Shown here: in pieces, positions 1-9,410 of the stretch | Position numbering within the stretch: position 1 is the stretch's first letter | Layout: every line of letters starts with the position of its first letter | DNA from: Nocardiopsis sp. ATB16-24 | GTDB lineage: Bacteria > Actinomycetota > Actinomycetes > Streptosporangiales > Streptosporangiaceae | Direction of reading: 5' to 3' | DNA: 64,000 bases | Assembly (NCBI RefSeq): GCF_030271535.1 | Contig: NZ_JASCXJ010000001.1 | Location: 186,001-250,000, forward strand | Notes under the pieces: generated by a model | Seen by the model: only the letters and a program-made list of their open reading frames with translations | Told to the model about the DNA's origin: nothing | Database searches by the model: none | Program-made: the position numbers and the translations under genes

Positions 1-1028
1 TCGGTGGGGCCGTCGGGGTAGCGGTCGTGGAGTCCCTTGTCGACCTCCTTGGCCAGCCAGGAGGCCTCGGTCTCTCCCTCGGGGATGGGGAAGGCGGGCA
101 TGAGGTCGCGGTGGGCGAACACCGCGTCATAGGCGTCGGGGGCGACGCGCTCGGCGATGAGCAGGGTGTTCCTGCACCCCTGCGCCCACTCCTCGAAGTC
201 GAGGATGGCGCGCATCTCCTCGCCGCTCTTGAGGTAGTAGCCCGAACCGTTGAACCGGAACCGGGTGGGGTCGTCCAGGTTCTTGCCCACGCCCACGGCC
301 AGCAGGGCGTCGTGCGCGGCGGCCTGGTTCTCGTAGACGTAGTGGGAGTCGTTGGTGACCAGCGGCGGGATCCTCAGCTCACGGCCGACCCTGAGCAGAC
401 CGTCGCGGACCTCTTTTTCGATGTCCACGCCGTGGTCCATCAGTTCGAGGAAGACGTTGTCCCTGCCGAAGATGTCCTGGAGTGTGGCCGCGTACTCGAC
501 GGCCTCCTTCTCCTGGCCCAGTCGCAGCCGCGTCTGCACACCGCCCGAGGGGCAGCCGGTGGAGACGATGACGCCCTCGCTGTGCTCCGCCATCAACTCC
601 AGGTCCATGCGGGGCTTCATGTAGTAGCCCTCCATGGACGCCAGCGACGACATCTTGAACAGGTTGCGCAACCCCGTCTCGTTCTCCGCCAGCATCGTCA
701 TGTGCAAAAACCGTCCGCCACCGGAGATGTCCTTGGCACCCTCGGCCGCCACGTCGTCGGACCCGCTGGCCCGCCCCCAGAAGACCCGCTTCTTGTGGAA
801 GCGCGACTCCGGTGCGACGTAGGCCTCGATACCGATGATCGGAGTGACGCCCGTGCCCTTGGACTGCTGGTAGAACTCGTAGGCCCCGAACATGTTGCCG
901 TGGTCGGTCATGGCGACCGCGGGCATGCCCAACCGCGAAGCCTCCTTGAACAGGGGCTTCAGCTTCGCGGCCCCATCGAGCATCGAGTACTCGGTGTGGA
1001 CGTGCAGATGGGCGAAGGAGTCGGCCAT
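1..1028 (-). CDS. dnaE: DNA polymerase III alpha subunit, N-terminal part (partial)
   Basis: Catalytic subunit of the replicative DNA polymerase. Translated from the ATG at 1028, the protein begins [19 protein letters not shown], the classic start of the PHP domain (HxHxxYSxLDG), and continues with the PHP signatures TDHGNMFG and SNDSHY-type [15 protein letters not shown]. About 342 residues are visible; the palm, fingers and OB parts lie beyond the left edge. A strong hairpin at 1144-1184 separates it from hmp upstream, so it is probably transcribed on its own. Family identity is very secure; whether this is the main DnaE1 or a second copy cannot be told from the PHP domain alone, although the intact PHP start fits DnaE1. 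Confidence 0.95.
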   Translation of the reverse strand, partial: MADSFAHLHVHTEYSMLDGAAKLKPLFKEASRLGMPAVAMTDHGNMFGAYEFYQQSKGTGVTPIIGIEAYVAPESRFHKKRVFWGRASGSDDVAAEGAKDISGGGRFLHMTMLAENETGLRNLFKMSSLASMEGYYMKPRMDLELMAEHSEGVIVSTGCPSGGVQTRLRLGQEKEAVEYAATLQDIFGRDNVFLELMDHGVDIEKEVRDGLLRVGRELRIPPLVTNDSHYVYENQAAAHDALLAVGVGKNLDDPTRFRFNGSGYYLKSGEEMRAILDFEEWAQGCRNTLLIAERVAPDAYDAVFAHRDLMPAFPIPEGETEASWLAKEVDKGLHDRYPDGPT

Positions 1029-1143
1029 GGCTCAGGTGCCCCCCAGAGGGTCGATGGACGAGTGATGTCTCCTGAGCCTACGCCCGTCCCACGACGCTCG
1101 GGCCTGCTGTGGACAACCATGTGGTGAGGGAACGGCAAGGGTC

Positions 1144-1184
1144 GGTGGAGGCCGGGGCGCTCGGTCACGCCCCGGCCCTCCACC
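1144..1184 (-). terminator. Strong hairpin between hmp and dnaE
   Basis: Arms 1144-1159 and 1168-1184 (GGTGGAGG.. / ..CCTCCACC) pair over about 16 bp with an 8-nt loop. It lies about 90 nt past the hmp stop. There is no long U-run, as is usual in actinobacteria. Confidence 0.7.
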
Positions 1185-1276
1185 CTCTCCAAGGTTCACT
1201 CACAGGAGCATGGGATCATCAGAACGTCGGATCATCCGATCATCGAACCGCTTTCGTCCCACGGGCCCGTCGTCCC

Positions 1277-2473
1277 TCACACGGTGGCCAACCACAGGTC
1301 GGGGCCGAACACCTCGTAGTGGACGAGGCGGGCGGGCACACCGGCCTGGAGCAGCTGCGCGCGCACTCCGCGCATGAAGGGGAGCGGGCCGCACAGGTAG
1401 GCTTCGGCGCCCTCGGGGATCTCCACGCCGCCGAGGTCCATCAGTCCCCGCCCGCTCCGCCCGTCCTCCGGCGCCCCGTTCTCGTACCAGGTGCGCAGGG
1501 TCGCGTCGGGGAGCGCCTCGACCAGCTCACGGACCTCCTCGCGGTGGGCGTGGGTGTGCGGGTCGCGATCGGCGTGCAGCACGAGGACCTTCCGGTCACC
1601 GCCCTGTTCCACGAGGTGGTGGAGCATGGCGACCATCGGCGTGCAGCCGATCCCGGCGGAGGCCAGCACCACGGGGTGGGTGCCCTCGCGCAGGGTCACG
1701 TCGCCCGCGGGCGGGGACACCATGAGGGTGTCGCCGGGGGCGACGGTGTCGTGCAGCAGGGTGGAGACCTCTCCGTCGGGGGCGGAGTCCTCCGCCCGTA
1801 CGCGCTTGACGGTGATGCGGCGGCTTCTGCCCTCCCCTCCGGTCAGTGAGTACTGGCGGGCCTGACGGACACCGTCGGGCATGCGCACACGGACGCTGAC
1901 GTACTGGCCGGGCAGGAAGACGGGGACGGGGGTGTCGTCCGTGGGTTCGAGGGTGAGGGAGACGGTGTCGGGGGTCTGTTCCCGCCGTTCGGTGACCCGC
2001 CAGGGGTGCCAGACGTCGTGACCGCCGCGCCCCTGCGTGGTGTACAGACGGGCCTCCAGGGCTATGAGGGCTCCGGCCATGAGCCAGTAGACCTCGTCCC
2101 AGGCGCTGACGACGTCGGGGGTGGCGGCCTCTCCGAGCGTGTGGGCGATGGCGCCGAAGAGGTACTTGTGCACGATCACGTACTGGTCCTCGGTCACCCC
2201 GAGGGAGACGTGCTTGTGCGCGATGCGGGAGAGCAGGGCGTCGGGGCGTTCGTCGGGGCGTTCCAGGAGCAGGGAGGCGAAGGCCGCGATCGAACCGGCC
2301 AGGGCCCTGCGCTGTTCGCCCGAGGCCTGGTTGCCCCGGTTGAACAGGCCGTCGAGGAGTTCGGGGCGGTCGCCGAGCATCGTCTCGTAGAACCTGGCGG
2401 TGATGGTGTCCAGTGCCTCGGCCACCACGGGGAGGGTGGCTCGTACCGTGGCGGCGGACTCGGTGGAGAGCAT
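1277..2473 (-). CDS. hmp: Flavohemoprotein, nitric oxide dioxygenase
   Basis: Oxidises NO to nitrate with O2 and NAD(P)H; cytosolic. The order is a globin domain (about residues 1-135; IAHKHVSLGV carries the proximal His, about His88), an FAD domain with RQYSLTG, and an NAD domain with ASAGIGCTPM and CGPLPFM. From the ATG at 2473 it has 398 residues, the normal family length. That start has GGAG eight nt upstream; the longer frame to 2611 would read through the candidate NsrR operator. The divergently spaced neighbour nsrR and the operator at 2530-2552, 57 bp upstream of the start, argue for NO-induced expression, as for hmpA in Streptomyces. Annotation is secure; regulation is inferred. Confidence 0.95.
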   Translation of the reverse strand: MLSTESAATVRATLPVVAEALDTITARFYETMLGDRPELLDGLFNRGNQASGEQRRALAGSIAAFASLLLERPDERPDALLSRIAHKHVSLGVTEDQYVIVHKYLFGAIAHTLGEAATPDVVSAWDEVYWLMAGALIALEARLYTTQGRGGHDVWHPWRVTERREQTPDTVSLTLEPTDDTPVPVFLPGQYVSVRVRMPDGVRQARQYSLTGGEGRSRRITVKRVRAEDSAPDGEVSTLLHDTVAPGDTLMVSPPAGDVTLREGTHPVVLASAGIGCTPMVAMLHHLVEQGGDRKVLVLHADRDPHTHAHREEVRELVEALPDATLRTWYENGAPEDGRSGRGLMDLGGVEIPEGAEAYLCGPLPFMRGVRAQLLQAGVPARLVHYEVFGPDLWLATV

Positions 2474-2529
2474 GCGTGCTCCTTCTCGACGTACTGCCCC
2501 CGTAGGACGTGTCGCCCCCGCGGGCAGAT

Positions 2530-2552
2530 AACTAGCATCTAAAATGCATATT
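2530..2552. promoter_or_regulatory. Candidate NsrR operator
   Basis: An AT-rich 23-bp imperfect dyad in a GC-rich context. Read on the minus strand it matches 17 of 23 positions of the NsrR site known from E. coli (half-site AAGATGCATTT facing its complement). It sits 57 bp upstream of hmp, and an NsrR-type gene follows directly. Confidence 0.75.
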
Positions 2553-2653
2553 AAATCCGCCCCCAAGAGGGCCCCATCCGGGTACCCCGTAAGCGCGGGA
2601 GCGCGGGTCACGCCGGGTTCGGGAGGGACCGTGAGGGCCCGTCGTGATCCGGT

Positions 2654-3094
2654 CTACTCGGGTCCGAAGCGCAGCAGGGTGAGGGTGTCCCGGGTGGGAG
2701 AGGAGACCAGGGACTCCACCGTGACGGCGTCGAGGGAGGCGTAGAAGGCCTCACGCGCCTGGTCGAGAGCGGTTCTCAGACGACAGGCGGCGCGAAGCGG
2801 ACAGGGCGGATCGTCCTCGCATCCGGCGAGGTCCCCACCGCCCTCCAACTCGCGCACGATCGATCCGACCGTGGCCCGCCTGCCGCTCTCCGTCAACCGC
2901 AGACCGCCGTTGCGTCCGCGCCTGGCCTCCACCAGCCCCATGTCGGCCAGCCGGGCCACGGCCTTGGCCATGTGCGTGTAGGGCACGCGGAGCATCCCCG
3001 CGACGGTCCTGGTGGTGAGGAGCTCGTCGCCCTCCGCGACCGCGAGTCGCATGACCAGACGCAGGGAGACATCGGTGAAAACAGTCAGACGCAT
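2654..3094 (-). CDS. nsrR: NsrR-type Rrf2 family NO sensor
   Basis: Iron-sulfur repressor that senses nitric oxide. Using the ATG at 3094 (MRLTVFTDVSLRLVMRLA) it has 146 residues: a winged helix at the N-terminus and three cysteines at about 92, 98 and 104 (C-x5-C-x5-C). These are almost the positions (93, 99, 105) of the [4Fe-4S] ligands of Streptomyces coelicolor NsrR. The upstream extension to 3145 is rejected because a -10 like TACTTT (3101-3106) lies six nt before this ATG, giving a leaderless message. It is separated from hmp by the candidate operator and probably represses hmp. No equally good site was seen in front of nsrR itself. Confidence 0.9.
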   Translation of the reverse strand: MRLTVFTDVSLRLVMRLAVAEGDELLTTRTVAGMLRVPYTHMAKAVARLADMGLVEARRGRNGGLRLTESGRRATVGSIVRELEGGGDLAGCEDDPPCPLRAACRLRTALDQAREAFYASLDAVTVESLVSSPTRDTLTLLRFGPE

Positions 3095-3182
3095 ACCCCA
3101 AAAGTAGGCGACCGGGCATGACGGACGCCCCCGAATCCGCGACATCGGGCCGGACCTCGCCTCGTGCCGGCCCCGCTCCGTC

Positions 3183-4819
3183 TCAGGAGTGCCGCTCGTC
3201 TCCCCGTCCGGTATCGCGACGCTTCTTCGAGGTGTCCTTCTCCTCCTGCTCGACCGCCTCGCCGGGGCCGTCCACGGACCGGTGTCCGTCGATCTCGCGC
3301 GGCATCCAGATCAGGATCACGATCAGGCCGAGGACACCGAAGCACAGCGACACGGTGGCCGCCGTGTGCAGCCCCGACATGAAGGCCTCCTTGGCCGGGG
3401 CCACCAGGGCCGTCCCCTCCTCCCCCAGAGCACGGGCGAGGGCGAGGGTGGCCTCGATCGACTCGCCGGCGGAGTTCAGCTCCCCCTCGCCCATGTCTGC
3501 GCCGCTCTTGTCGACGGTCTCCTCCAGGACGGGGGTGATGGCGTTCCGGTACCGGAAGGAGAGGACCGCGCCGAGGACCGCGACGCCCATGGCCGTGGCC
3601 ACCTGACGGACCGTGTTCTGCACCGCTGAGGCGGCACCGGCCTTACCCGGCGGTACCGAGGACATGATCGCGTTGGTGGCGGGTGTCAGGACCACCGCCA
3701 TCGAGGCGGCCTGGAGGAAGAAGAAGGCGATGACCAGCGGCAGCGGCGTGTCCTCCGCCAACCGGGTGAAGAACACGAAGGTCGCGCACACACCCAGCAC
3801 GCCGACCGCGGCTACCACGCGCGGGCCCGCCCAACGCACGAGCGTCGGGCTCAGCGGAGCCATGATCATCTGGCCCGCGGCGGCGGGCAGCACGAGCAGG
3901 CCCGCCACGAACGGGCTGAACTCCCGCACGCTCTGCCAGTAGAAGCTCAGGAAGAAGATGATCCCCGACATGCTGAAGAACAGCACCATGATCGTGGCGA
4001 CGGAGACGCTGAATCTCGGGTCGCGGAAGAAGCGCACGTCCAGGGACGGCGAGGGGGTGCGCGACTCGTGCCACAGGAAGAGCCCGAGCACCAGCAGGCC
4101 TCCGAGGAGCGCGCCGAGTACGTCCACGTCCGTCAGTGAGGCCCTCTCCCCCGCGGTGATGATGCCGTAGATGAGCAGCACCAGACCCGGGATGGACAGC
4201 AACACGCCCAGGATGTCGGGCCGTCCGGGGTCGGGGTCCCGCGACTCGGGGATCAGGAAGCGGACCAGCGCCAGGCCCAGTACCACGAAGGGCACGTTGA
4301 TGAGGAAGATCGAGCCCCACCAGAAGGTCTCCAGTAGCAGGCCCCCGCCCACGGGCCGATGCCCATCGCCATCCCGACCGCGCCCGCCCAGATCCCGATG
4401 GCCCGAGCGCGCTGCTCGGGCGGAAAGACGTTCGTGATGATCGACAGGGTCTGGGGTGTCACCATCGACGCGCCGAGTCCCATCACCGCGCGGGCCCAGA
4501 TGAGGTGTTCGGGTGTCTGGGCGTAGGCCGACAGCGCCGAGGCCGCCCCGAACACCGTCAGTCCCGCCACGAGCAGACGGCGGCGCCCCCAGCGGTCACC
4601 GAGCACACCGAAGGTGAACAGCAGCCCGGCGAAGACCAGGGTGTAGGAGTTGATCGCCCAGGCCAGCTGTGACTGGCCGGCGCCCAGCCCCGCCTCCGGA
4701 TCGGACAGCACCCGCAGCGCCACGTTGAGGATCGTGTTGTCGGCGACGATCACCAGCAGACAGATGATGAGCACCGCCAGCCCGCCCCACCTGCGCCGAT
4801 AAGCCGTCTGCGCGTCCAC
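3183..4819 (-). pseudogene. DHA2-type (14 TM) MFS exporter, frameshifted
   Basis: Drug:H+ antiporter-2 family (EmrB/QacA-like) membrane exporter. The N-terminal part starts at GTG 4819 behind GGAGGT and shows LAWAINSYTLVFAGLLFTFGVLGDRWGRRR-type motif A and the motif C region up to IGIWAGAVGMAMGIGP. The remainder (ETFWWGSIFLINVPF onward, to a charged C-terminus) is in another frame. The frames join if one base is restored near 4353 (GGC CC? GTG GGC), giving the usual GP-GGxLLE. Either a true one-base deletion has killed the gene or the G/C-run was misread. Both halves are otherwise intact, which favours a very recent event or a sequence error. Substrate unknown. Confidence 0.8.
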
Positions 4820-5187
4820 GAACCACCTCCACCGCCGGAATGTCCGCTCGAGAACCCCGAGTCGTCCCCACGGACGGTCGCACCGCCACCCCAGTGTCGC
4901 GGACGGCACGCCGACACCCGTCACCGGTCCCTGTGCCCTCACGACCATCCGGAAACATCCGGCGACGCGTCCCCGTTACATCCCGAGAGGAACGACACGG
5001 TGCGGGCATGCGATGATGCTCGTGCGGCCGCGGTCCTCCCTGCGCCGAGCACCGCACCGCGCGCGCCCGGTCCCCGAGGACCGCTCACGGCCCAGGCCGT
5101 CCCGCGTGCGAGCGCGGACCACATCAATCCGTCCACACGTCCGGAGACACCCACGAGGTGCTTCGAGACACTGGAGGAACATACATC
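4820..5187. other. Intergenic region before panB
   Basis: 368 bases between divergent genes. No coding frame with plausible start and composition and no riboswitch-like fold was recognised; it must hold the promoters of the exporter and of panB. Confidence 0.4.
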
Positions 5188-6039
5188 ATGAGCACGACAG
5201 GCAACCCCTCCGCAGGCAACACCCTCTACGGCGGGATCACCAACCGGCGTGTCACCATCCGAGACCTGGCCTCCGCCAAGGAGCGCGGCGAGCGCTGGCC
5301 GATGCTGACCGCCTACGACGCGCTCACCGCGCGGGTCTTCGACGAGGCAGGCATCCCGGTCCTGTTGGTCGGTGACTCGGCGGCCAACGTCGTTTACGGC
5401 TACGACACCACCGTCCCGGTCACGGTGGACGAACTGGTCCCGCTGACCGCGGCCGTGTCCCGCTCCACCAAGCGCTCCCTGGTCGTGGCCGACCTGCCGT
5501 TCGGCTCCTACCAGGCCTCTCCCCAACAGGCTCTGGAGTCGGCCTCGCGCTTCATGAAGGAGGGCGGGGCACAGGCGGTGAAGCTGGAGGGCGGCCACGC
5601 GGTGGCACCCCAGGTGGAACTGCTGGTGTCGGCGGGGATTCCGGTGATGGCCCACGTCGGCCTCACCCCGCAGTCGGTGAACACCCTGGGCGGCTACCGG
5701 GTCCAGGGCCGCGGCGAGGCCGCGGCGGACCTGCTCAACGACGCCAAGGAGTTGGAGCGCGCGGGCGCCTTCGCGGTGGTGCTGGAGTGTGTGCCCGCCG
5801 AGCTGGCCGCACAGGTGACCGAACAGCTGTCCATTCCGACCGTGGGGATCGGCGCCGGCCCGTCCACCGACGCCCAAGTGCTGGTGTGGCAGGACATGGC
5901 CGGGCTCAGCCCGCGGGTGGCCAAGTTCGTCAAGACCTACGCCAACCTGCACGAGACGCTGCGGGAGGCCGCCTCCGCCTACGCCGACGAGGTCGTCCGG
6001 GGGACGTTCCCCGAGGAGCGGCACTCCTACACCGGCTGA
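5188..6039 (+). CDS. panB: 3-methyl-2-oxobutanoate hydroxymethyltransferase
   Basis: First committed step of pantothenate synthesis: transfers a hydroxymethyl group from methylene-THF to 2-oxoisovalerate to give ketopantoate. Family signatures are [38 protein letters not shown], the KLEGG segment, [12 protein letters not shown] and the C-terminal [19 protein letters not shown]. The ATG at 5188 (283 residues) is preferred over one ten codons upstream because GGAGGAA lies in front of it. Oddly the D-G of the usual GAGxxxDGQ is replaced by S-T-D-A-Q. A perfect hairpin (6072-6103) ends the transcript; it stands alone, with no panC or panD in view. Confidence 0.95.
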   Translation: MSTTGNPSAGNTLYGGITNRRVTIRDLASAKERGERWPMLTAYDALTARVFDEAGIPVLLVGDSAANVVYGYDTTVPVTVDELVPLTAAVSRSTKRSLVVADLPFGSYQASPQQALESASRFMKEGGAQAVKLEGGHAVAPQVELLVSAGIPVMAHVGLTPQSVNTLGGYRVQGRGEAAADLLNDAKELERAGAFAVVLECVPAELAAQVTEQLSIPTVGIGAGPSTDAQVLVWQDMAGLSPRVAKFVKTYANLHETLREAASAYADEVVRGTFPEERHSYTG

Positions 6040-6071
6040 GGCCCGCCTCTTTCGACGTCCGCCTCCGCAGG

Positions 6072-6103
6072 CCGCCCGGTCGGGTCCGGACCCGACCGGG
6101 CGG
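6072..6103 (+). terminator. Perfect palindrome after panB
   Basis: 32-bp uninterrupted inverted repeat (CCGCCCGGTCGGGTCC and its complement) 33 nt past the panB stop; very probably an intrinsic terminator. Confidence 0.8.
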
Positions 6104-6262
6104 TCTGCCGCGTGAAGACGCCTCCCCGCATGTGGGGGGCCGCTGGGCGAGGCGAGGGGAGCCGTGTGTGAGGCGGACGACAGGCCGAACCGTACTCGGG
6201 AGTAGAGTCGCACCGTATCCAGCGCCGACGGGCCGGGGGTTCCGGCCCTCCCGGGAGGACAG

Positions 6263-7303
6263 ATGCGCATCTCGATGCCGCTCCAGTACGCGGGCGAGCC
6301 CAAGGCCGCCGTCGACCAGGTGGTCGAACTGGAGAAGGCCGGACTCGACACGGTGTGGGTCGCCGAGGTCTACGGGTTCGACAGCCCCACCCTCATGGGC
6401 TACATCGCGGCCCGTACCGAGACCGTGGCCATCGGCTCGGCCATCCTGCCGCTGTACAGCCGTACGCCCGCGCTCATCGCGATGACCGCCGCCGGCCTGG
6501 ACGACCTGTCCGGCGGACGCGCCATCCTGGGCCTGGGCGCCAGCGGCCCCCAGGTCATCGAGGGCTTTCACGGCGTGCCCTACTCCAAGCCGCTCGCCCG
6601 TACCCGCGAGACCATCGAGATCTGCCGCAAACTCTGGGCCCGCGAGGAACGACTGACCCATGACGGGACCGTCTTCCAGTTGCCCCTCCCCCCGGAGAAG
6701 GGCACGGGCCTGGGCAAGCCCCTCAAGCTCATCAACCGCCCCGTGCGCCCCGACATCCCGGTCTACGTGGCCTCGCTCGGCATGAAGAACGTGGCCATGA
6801 CCGCCGAGATCGCCGACGGCTGGCTGCCACACCTCTTCATCCCCGAGAAGGCCGATCAGGTGTGGGGACGTTCCCTGGCCGAGGGCAAGGCCCGCCGTGA
6901 CCCTTCCCTGGGCGAACTGGAGGTCTCCGCGGGCGGCCTGCTCGCCATCGGCGAGGGCGAGGACACCAAGAGGCTGCTCGACCTCGTGCGGCCGATGATC
7001 GCCCTGTACGTCGGCGGCATGGGCGCCAAGGGCAAGAACTTCTACAACACGGTCGCACGCCGGTACGGCTACGAGGAGGCGGCGGAGAAGATCCAGGACC
7101 TGTACCTGGACGGGAAGAAGGACGAGGCCGCCGCGGCGGTGCCCGAGGAATTCGTGGAGCTGACCAACATGGTCGGTCCGGAGTCCTACGTGCGCGAGAG
7201 GGTGGAGGCCTTCCGGGCCGCGGGGGTCACCCAGCTCAACGTGACGCCCGTGGGCGAGGACCCGGCCGCACTGATCGGCAAGGTCAAGGAGTGGGTGTCC
7301 TGA
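6263..7303 (+). CDS. LLM-class F420-dependent oxidoreductase
   Basis: Luciferase-like monooxygenase fold (346 residues) of the actinobacterial F420-dependent type. Seen: the N-terminal beta/alpha barrel start MRISMPLQYAGEPKAAVDQVVELEKAGLDTVWVAE, the AARTETVAIGSAILPLYSRTP segment, GRAILGLGASGPQVIEGFHG and the late VGPESYVRERVEAFRAAGVTQLNV helix. GGGAGGACAG precedes the ATG. It converges on a gene for NADPH:F420 reductase, which would regenerate its cofactor; this supports F420 rather than FMN. Substrate cannot be inferred. Confidence 0.85.
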   Translation: MRISMPLQYAGEPKAAVDQVVELEKAGLDTVWVAEVYGFDSPTLMGYIAARTETVAIGSAILPLYSRTPALIAMTAAGLDDLSGGRAILGLGASGPQVIEGFHGVPYSKPLARTRETIEICRKLWAREERLTHDGTVFQLPLPPEKGTGLGKPLKLINRPVRPDIPVYVASLGMKNVAMTAEIADGWLPHLFIPEKADQVWGRSLAEGKARRDPSLGELEVSAGGLLAIGEGEDTKRLLDLVRPMIALYVGGMGAKGKNFYNTVARRYGYEEAAEKIQDLYLDGKKDEAAAAVPEEFVELTNMVGPESYVRERVEAFRAAGVTQLNVTPVGEDPAALIGKVKEWVS

Positions 7304-7311
7304 ACCCCGGT

Positions 7312-7348
7312 CCGCGGTGCCGGTCGGCCGATGCGACCGGCACCGCGG
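7312..7348. terminator. Bidirectional terminator between the two F420 genes
   Basis: Perfect 15-bp stem (7312-7326 with 7334-7348) and 7-nt loop in the short gap between two convergent genes. Confidence 0.85.
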
Positions 7349-7378
7349 GCGCCTCCGTGGGGCGGGCGGCGGCCACGG

Positions 7379-8074
7379 TCACAGACCGGTGATCCGGATG
7401 CCCGAGTGGGTCTTGTAGCGCCGGTTGATCGCGATGAGGTTGGCGGTCAACGCCTCGACCTGGTGGGCGTTGCGCAACCGTCCCCCGAAGACGCCGCGCA
7501 CCCCGGGGATGCGCTCGGCCAGGGCCCGCACCACGTCGGTGGCCTCACGGTCCTCCCCCAGTACCAGGACGTCGAGGTCGACCTCCTCGACCTCCGGATC
7601 CAGGAGCACCACCGCGGAGACGTGGTGGAAGGCGGCCGTGACCCGGCTGTCCGGGAGCACCTCGGCGGCCTGTTGGGCGGCGCTTCCCTCGGCGACGTCG
7701 AGGGCGTAGGGGCCCCGCTTGTCGAAACCGAGCGGGTTGACGCAGTCGACGACGATCTTGCCCGACAGCGGCCCCGCCAGTTCCTCCAGCAGCTCCCTGT
7801 GCCCCTCCCAAGGCACGGCGATGATGACGATGTCACCGGCTTCGGCCGCCGCGGCGTTGTCCAGGCCGCGCACGTCGATCGGAGCGGCCTCACCCTCCGA
7901 GAGGGTGCGGGCGACCTTCTCCGCTCGCTCGGCGTTACGTGAACCGAGGTGGACGGTGTGCCCCGCCAGGGCGAAGCGCCGGGCCAGCCCGCGCCCCTGA
8001 TCGCCCGTACCGCCCAGGACGGCGACGGACAGTCCGGCGATGTCCGTGGCCTCGGATGTACTGTGTTCGCTCAT
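7379..8074 (-). CDS. npdG: NADPH-dependent F420 reductase
   Basis: Transfers hydride between NADPH and coenzyme F420. A Rossmann start ([32 protein letters not shown]) with the GGTGxQG dinucleotide motif is followed by [25 protein letters not shown], the AFHHVSA segment and the C-terminal [30 protein letters not shown], all typical of the family; 231 residues, normal length. The ATG at 8074 lies about six nt after a -10-like CAAGAT, so the mRNA may be leaderless. Convergent with an F420-dependent oxidoreductase. Confidence 0.93.
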   Translation of the reverse strand: MSEHSTSEATDIAGLSVAVLGGTGDQGRGLARRFALAGHTVHLGSRNAERAEKVARTLSEGEAAPIDVRGLDNAAAAEAGDIVIIAVPWEGHRELLEELAGPLSGKIVVDCVNPLGFDKRGPYALDVAEGSAAQQAAEVLPDSRVTAAFHHVSAVVLLDPEVEEVDLDVLVLGEDREATDVVRALAERIPGVRGVFGGRLRNAHQVEALTANLIAINRRYKTHSGIRITGL

Positions 8075-8146
8075 ACCCCGATCTTGTCAGAGGCCCCGAA
8101 ACGGGATACGCCCGACCCGGCCGCGGCCGCCGGCTCCCTCCCCTGG

Positions 8147-8344
8147 TCAGCGCTCCTCCTCCTCGTCCTGGAGGTCCCACGCCTCGTTGCGCTCGGCCGC
8201 GATGTTCATCGCGTCGGCGGCCGTGGCCTCGTCCGGGTAGGGACCCATGCGCACCTTGTCAGGGCACCCCGGACCGTGTTCCACACGCCCGTGCTTGAGG
8301 CAGTACCACCAGTCGCCCTGCGACTTCTCCCGGCTCACCGTCAC
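8147..8344 (-). CDS. Small conserved-type protein with Cys/His motif
   Basis: About 65 residues. Starts at GTG 8344 behind GGAAGG (a second GTG two codons later is possible). It contains [35 protein letters not shown], then an acidic tail. The C-x2-H...H-x3-C pattern could bind a metal, and the [11 protein letters not shown] part resembles the strand-helix of SPOR-like small domains; both are guesses. Not recognised as a named family. Codon use and the good ribosome site support a real gene. Confidence 0.65.
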   Translation of the reverse strand: MTVSREKSQGDWWYCLKHGRVEHGPGCPDKVRMGPYPDEATAADAMNIAAERNEAWDLQDEEEER

Positions 8345-8468
8345 TTCCTTCCTCTCGGCGGCGTCCGCGGTGCAGCCGCCCGGCCGTCCCGTGCGGTCTA
8401 CCCACGCGGAGTGTCCCCTCACACCCGGCGGCGTCCCTCGCGCAGACACCGTGGCCCCACCCACGAAC

Positions 8469-8474
8469 TACAAT
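8469..8474 (+). promoter_or_regulatory. -10 box of map (leaderless start)
   Basis: TACAAT with eight nt to the ATG of map and no ribosome site in front of it, so transcription should begin at or next to the start codon. Confidence 0.55.
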
Positions 8475-8482
8475 CGGTGTCC

Positions 8483-9334
8483 ATGAGTACTCCGCTGGTT
8501 CCTGGGCGAATTTCGCCACAACGTTCGGTTCCCTCCCACATCGTCCGGCCGGAGTATGTCGGACGGAAGCACCCGGTGGAGGGGGTTCTGGGCGACGTAC
8601 AGACCCCCGAGACCATCGAGCGGATGCGGGTGGCCGGCCGGATCGCGGCCCAGGCCCTGGAGGAGGTCGGCAAGCACGTCGCGCCCGGGGTGACCACGGA
8701 CGAACTGGACCGGATCGGTCATGAGTTCCTGTTGGACCACGGCGCCTACCCCAGCCCCCTCGGCTACAAGGGCTATCCCAAGTCGCTGTGCTCCTCCCTC
8801 AACGAGGTGATCTGCCACGGCATCCCCGACGACAGGGAGATCTCCGACGGCGACATCGTCAACATCGACATCACCGCCTACAAGGACGGCGTGCACGGTG
8901 ACACCAACGCCACCTTCCTGGCCGGGAACGTCGAGGAGGAGCACCGGCTCCTGGTCGAGCGGACCAGGGAGGCGACCATGCGCGGCATCAAGGCGTGCCG
9001 TCCGGGACGCCGGATCAACGTGATCGGCCGGGTCATCGAGTCCTACGCCAAGCGCTTCGGTTACGGCGTGGTCCGGGACTTCACCGGCCATGGTGTGGGA
9101 CCGGAGTTCCACTCCGGCCTGGTGGTGCCGCACTACGACGACCCGCGCGCCGACACGGTCATGGTGCCGGGGATGACCTTCACCATCGAACCGATGATCA
9201 CGCTCGGGGGCGTGGACTACGAGATCTGGGAGGACGGCTGGACCGCGGTGACGGCCGACGGCAGGTGGACCGCCCAGTTCGAGCACACCATCGCCATCAC
9301 CGAGTCCGGGGCCGAGATCCTCACCCTGCCCTGA
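8483..9334 (+). CDS. map: Methionine aminopeptidase, type I
   Basis: Removes the initiator Met from nascent proteins using two metal ions. All five ligand segments are visible: [19 protein letters not shown] (two Asp), [13 protein letters not shown] (His), TIEPM (Glu) and FEHTIAI (Glu), plus the substrate His in the CHGIP segment. 283 residues from ATG 8483; the N-terminal extension PEYVGRKHP is like that of actinobacterial MapA/MapB. The longer frame upstream is rejected because TACAAT lies just in front of this ATG. It faces no operon partner. Confidence 0.95.
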   Translation: MSTPLVPGRISPQRSVPSHIVRPEYVGRKHPVEGVLGDVQTPETIERMRVAGRIAAQALEEVGKHVAPGVTTDELDRIGHEFLLDHGAYPSPLGYKGYPKSLCSSLNEVICHGIPDDREISDGDIVNIDITAYKDGVHGDTNATFLAGNVEEEHRLLVERTREATMRGIKACRPGRRINVIGRVIESYAKRFGYGVVRDFTGHGVGPEFHSGLVVPHYDDPRADTVMVPGMTFTIEPMITLGGVDYEIWEDGWTAVTADGRWTAQFEHTIAITESGAEILTLP

Positions 9335-9410
9335 GCCCTCCCCGCCCGGCGCGGATCCGCCGGAAGGCGCGTGCGGTCCGTGGATAACCCGGCGGCGGAG
9401 GCGTAGGGTC

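Noticed and set aside
4939-6351. 470-residue open frame opposite panB
   Set aside because: Shadow frame; panB on the plus strand has all family signatures and a ribosome site.
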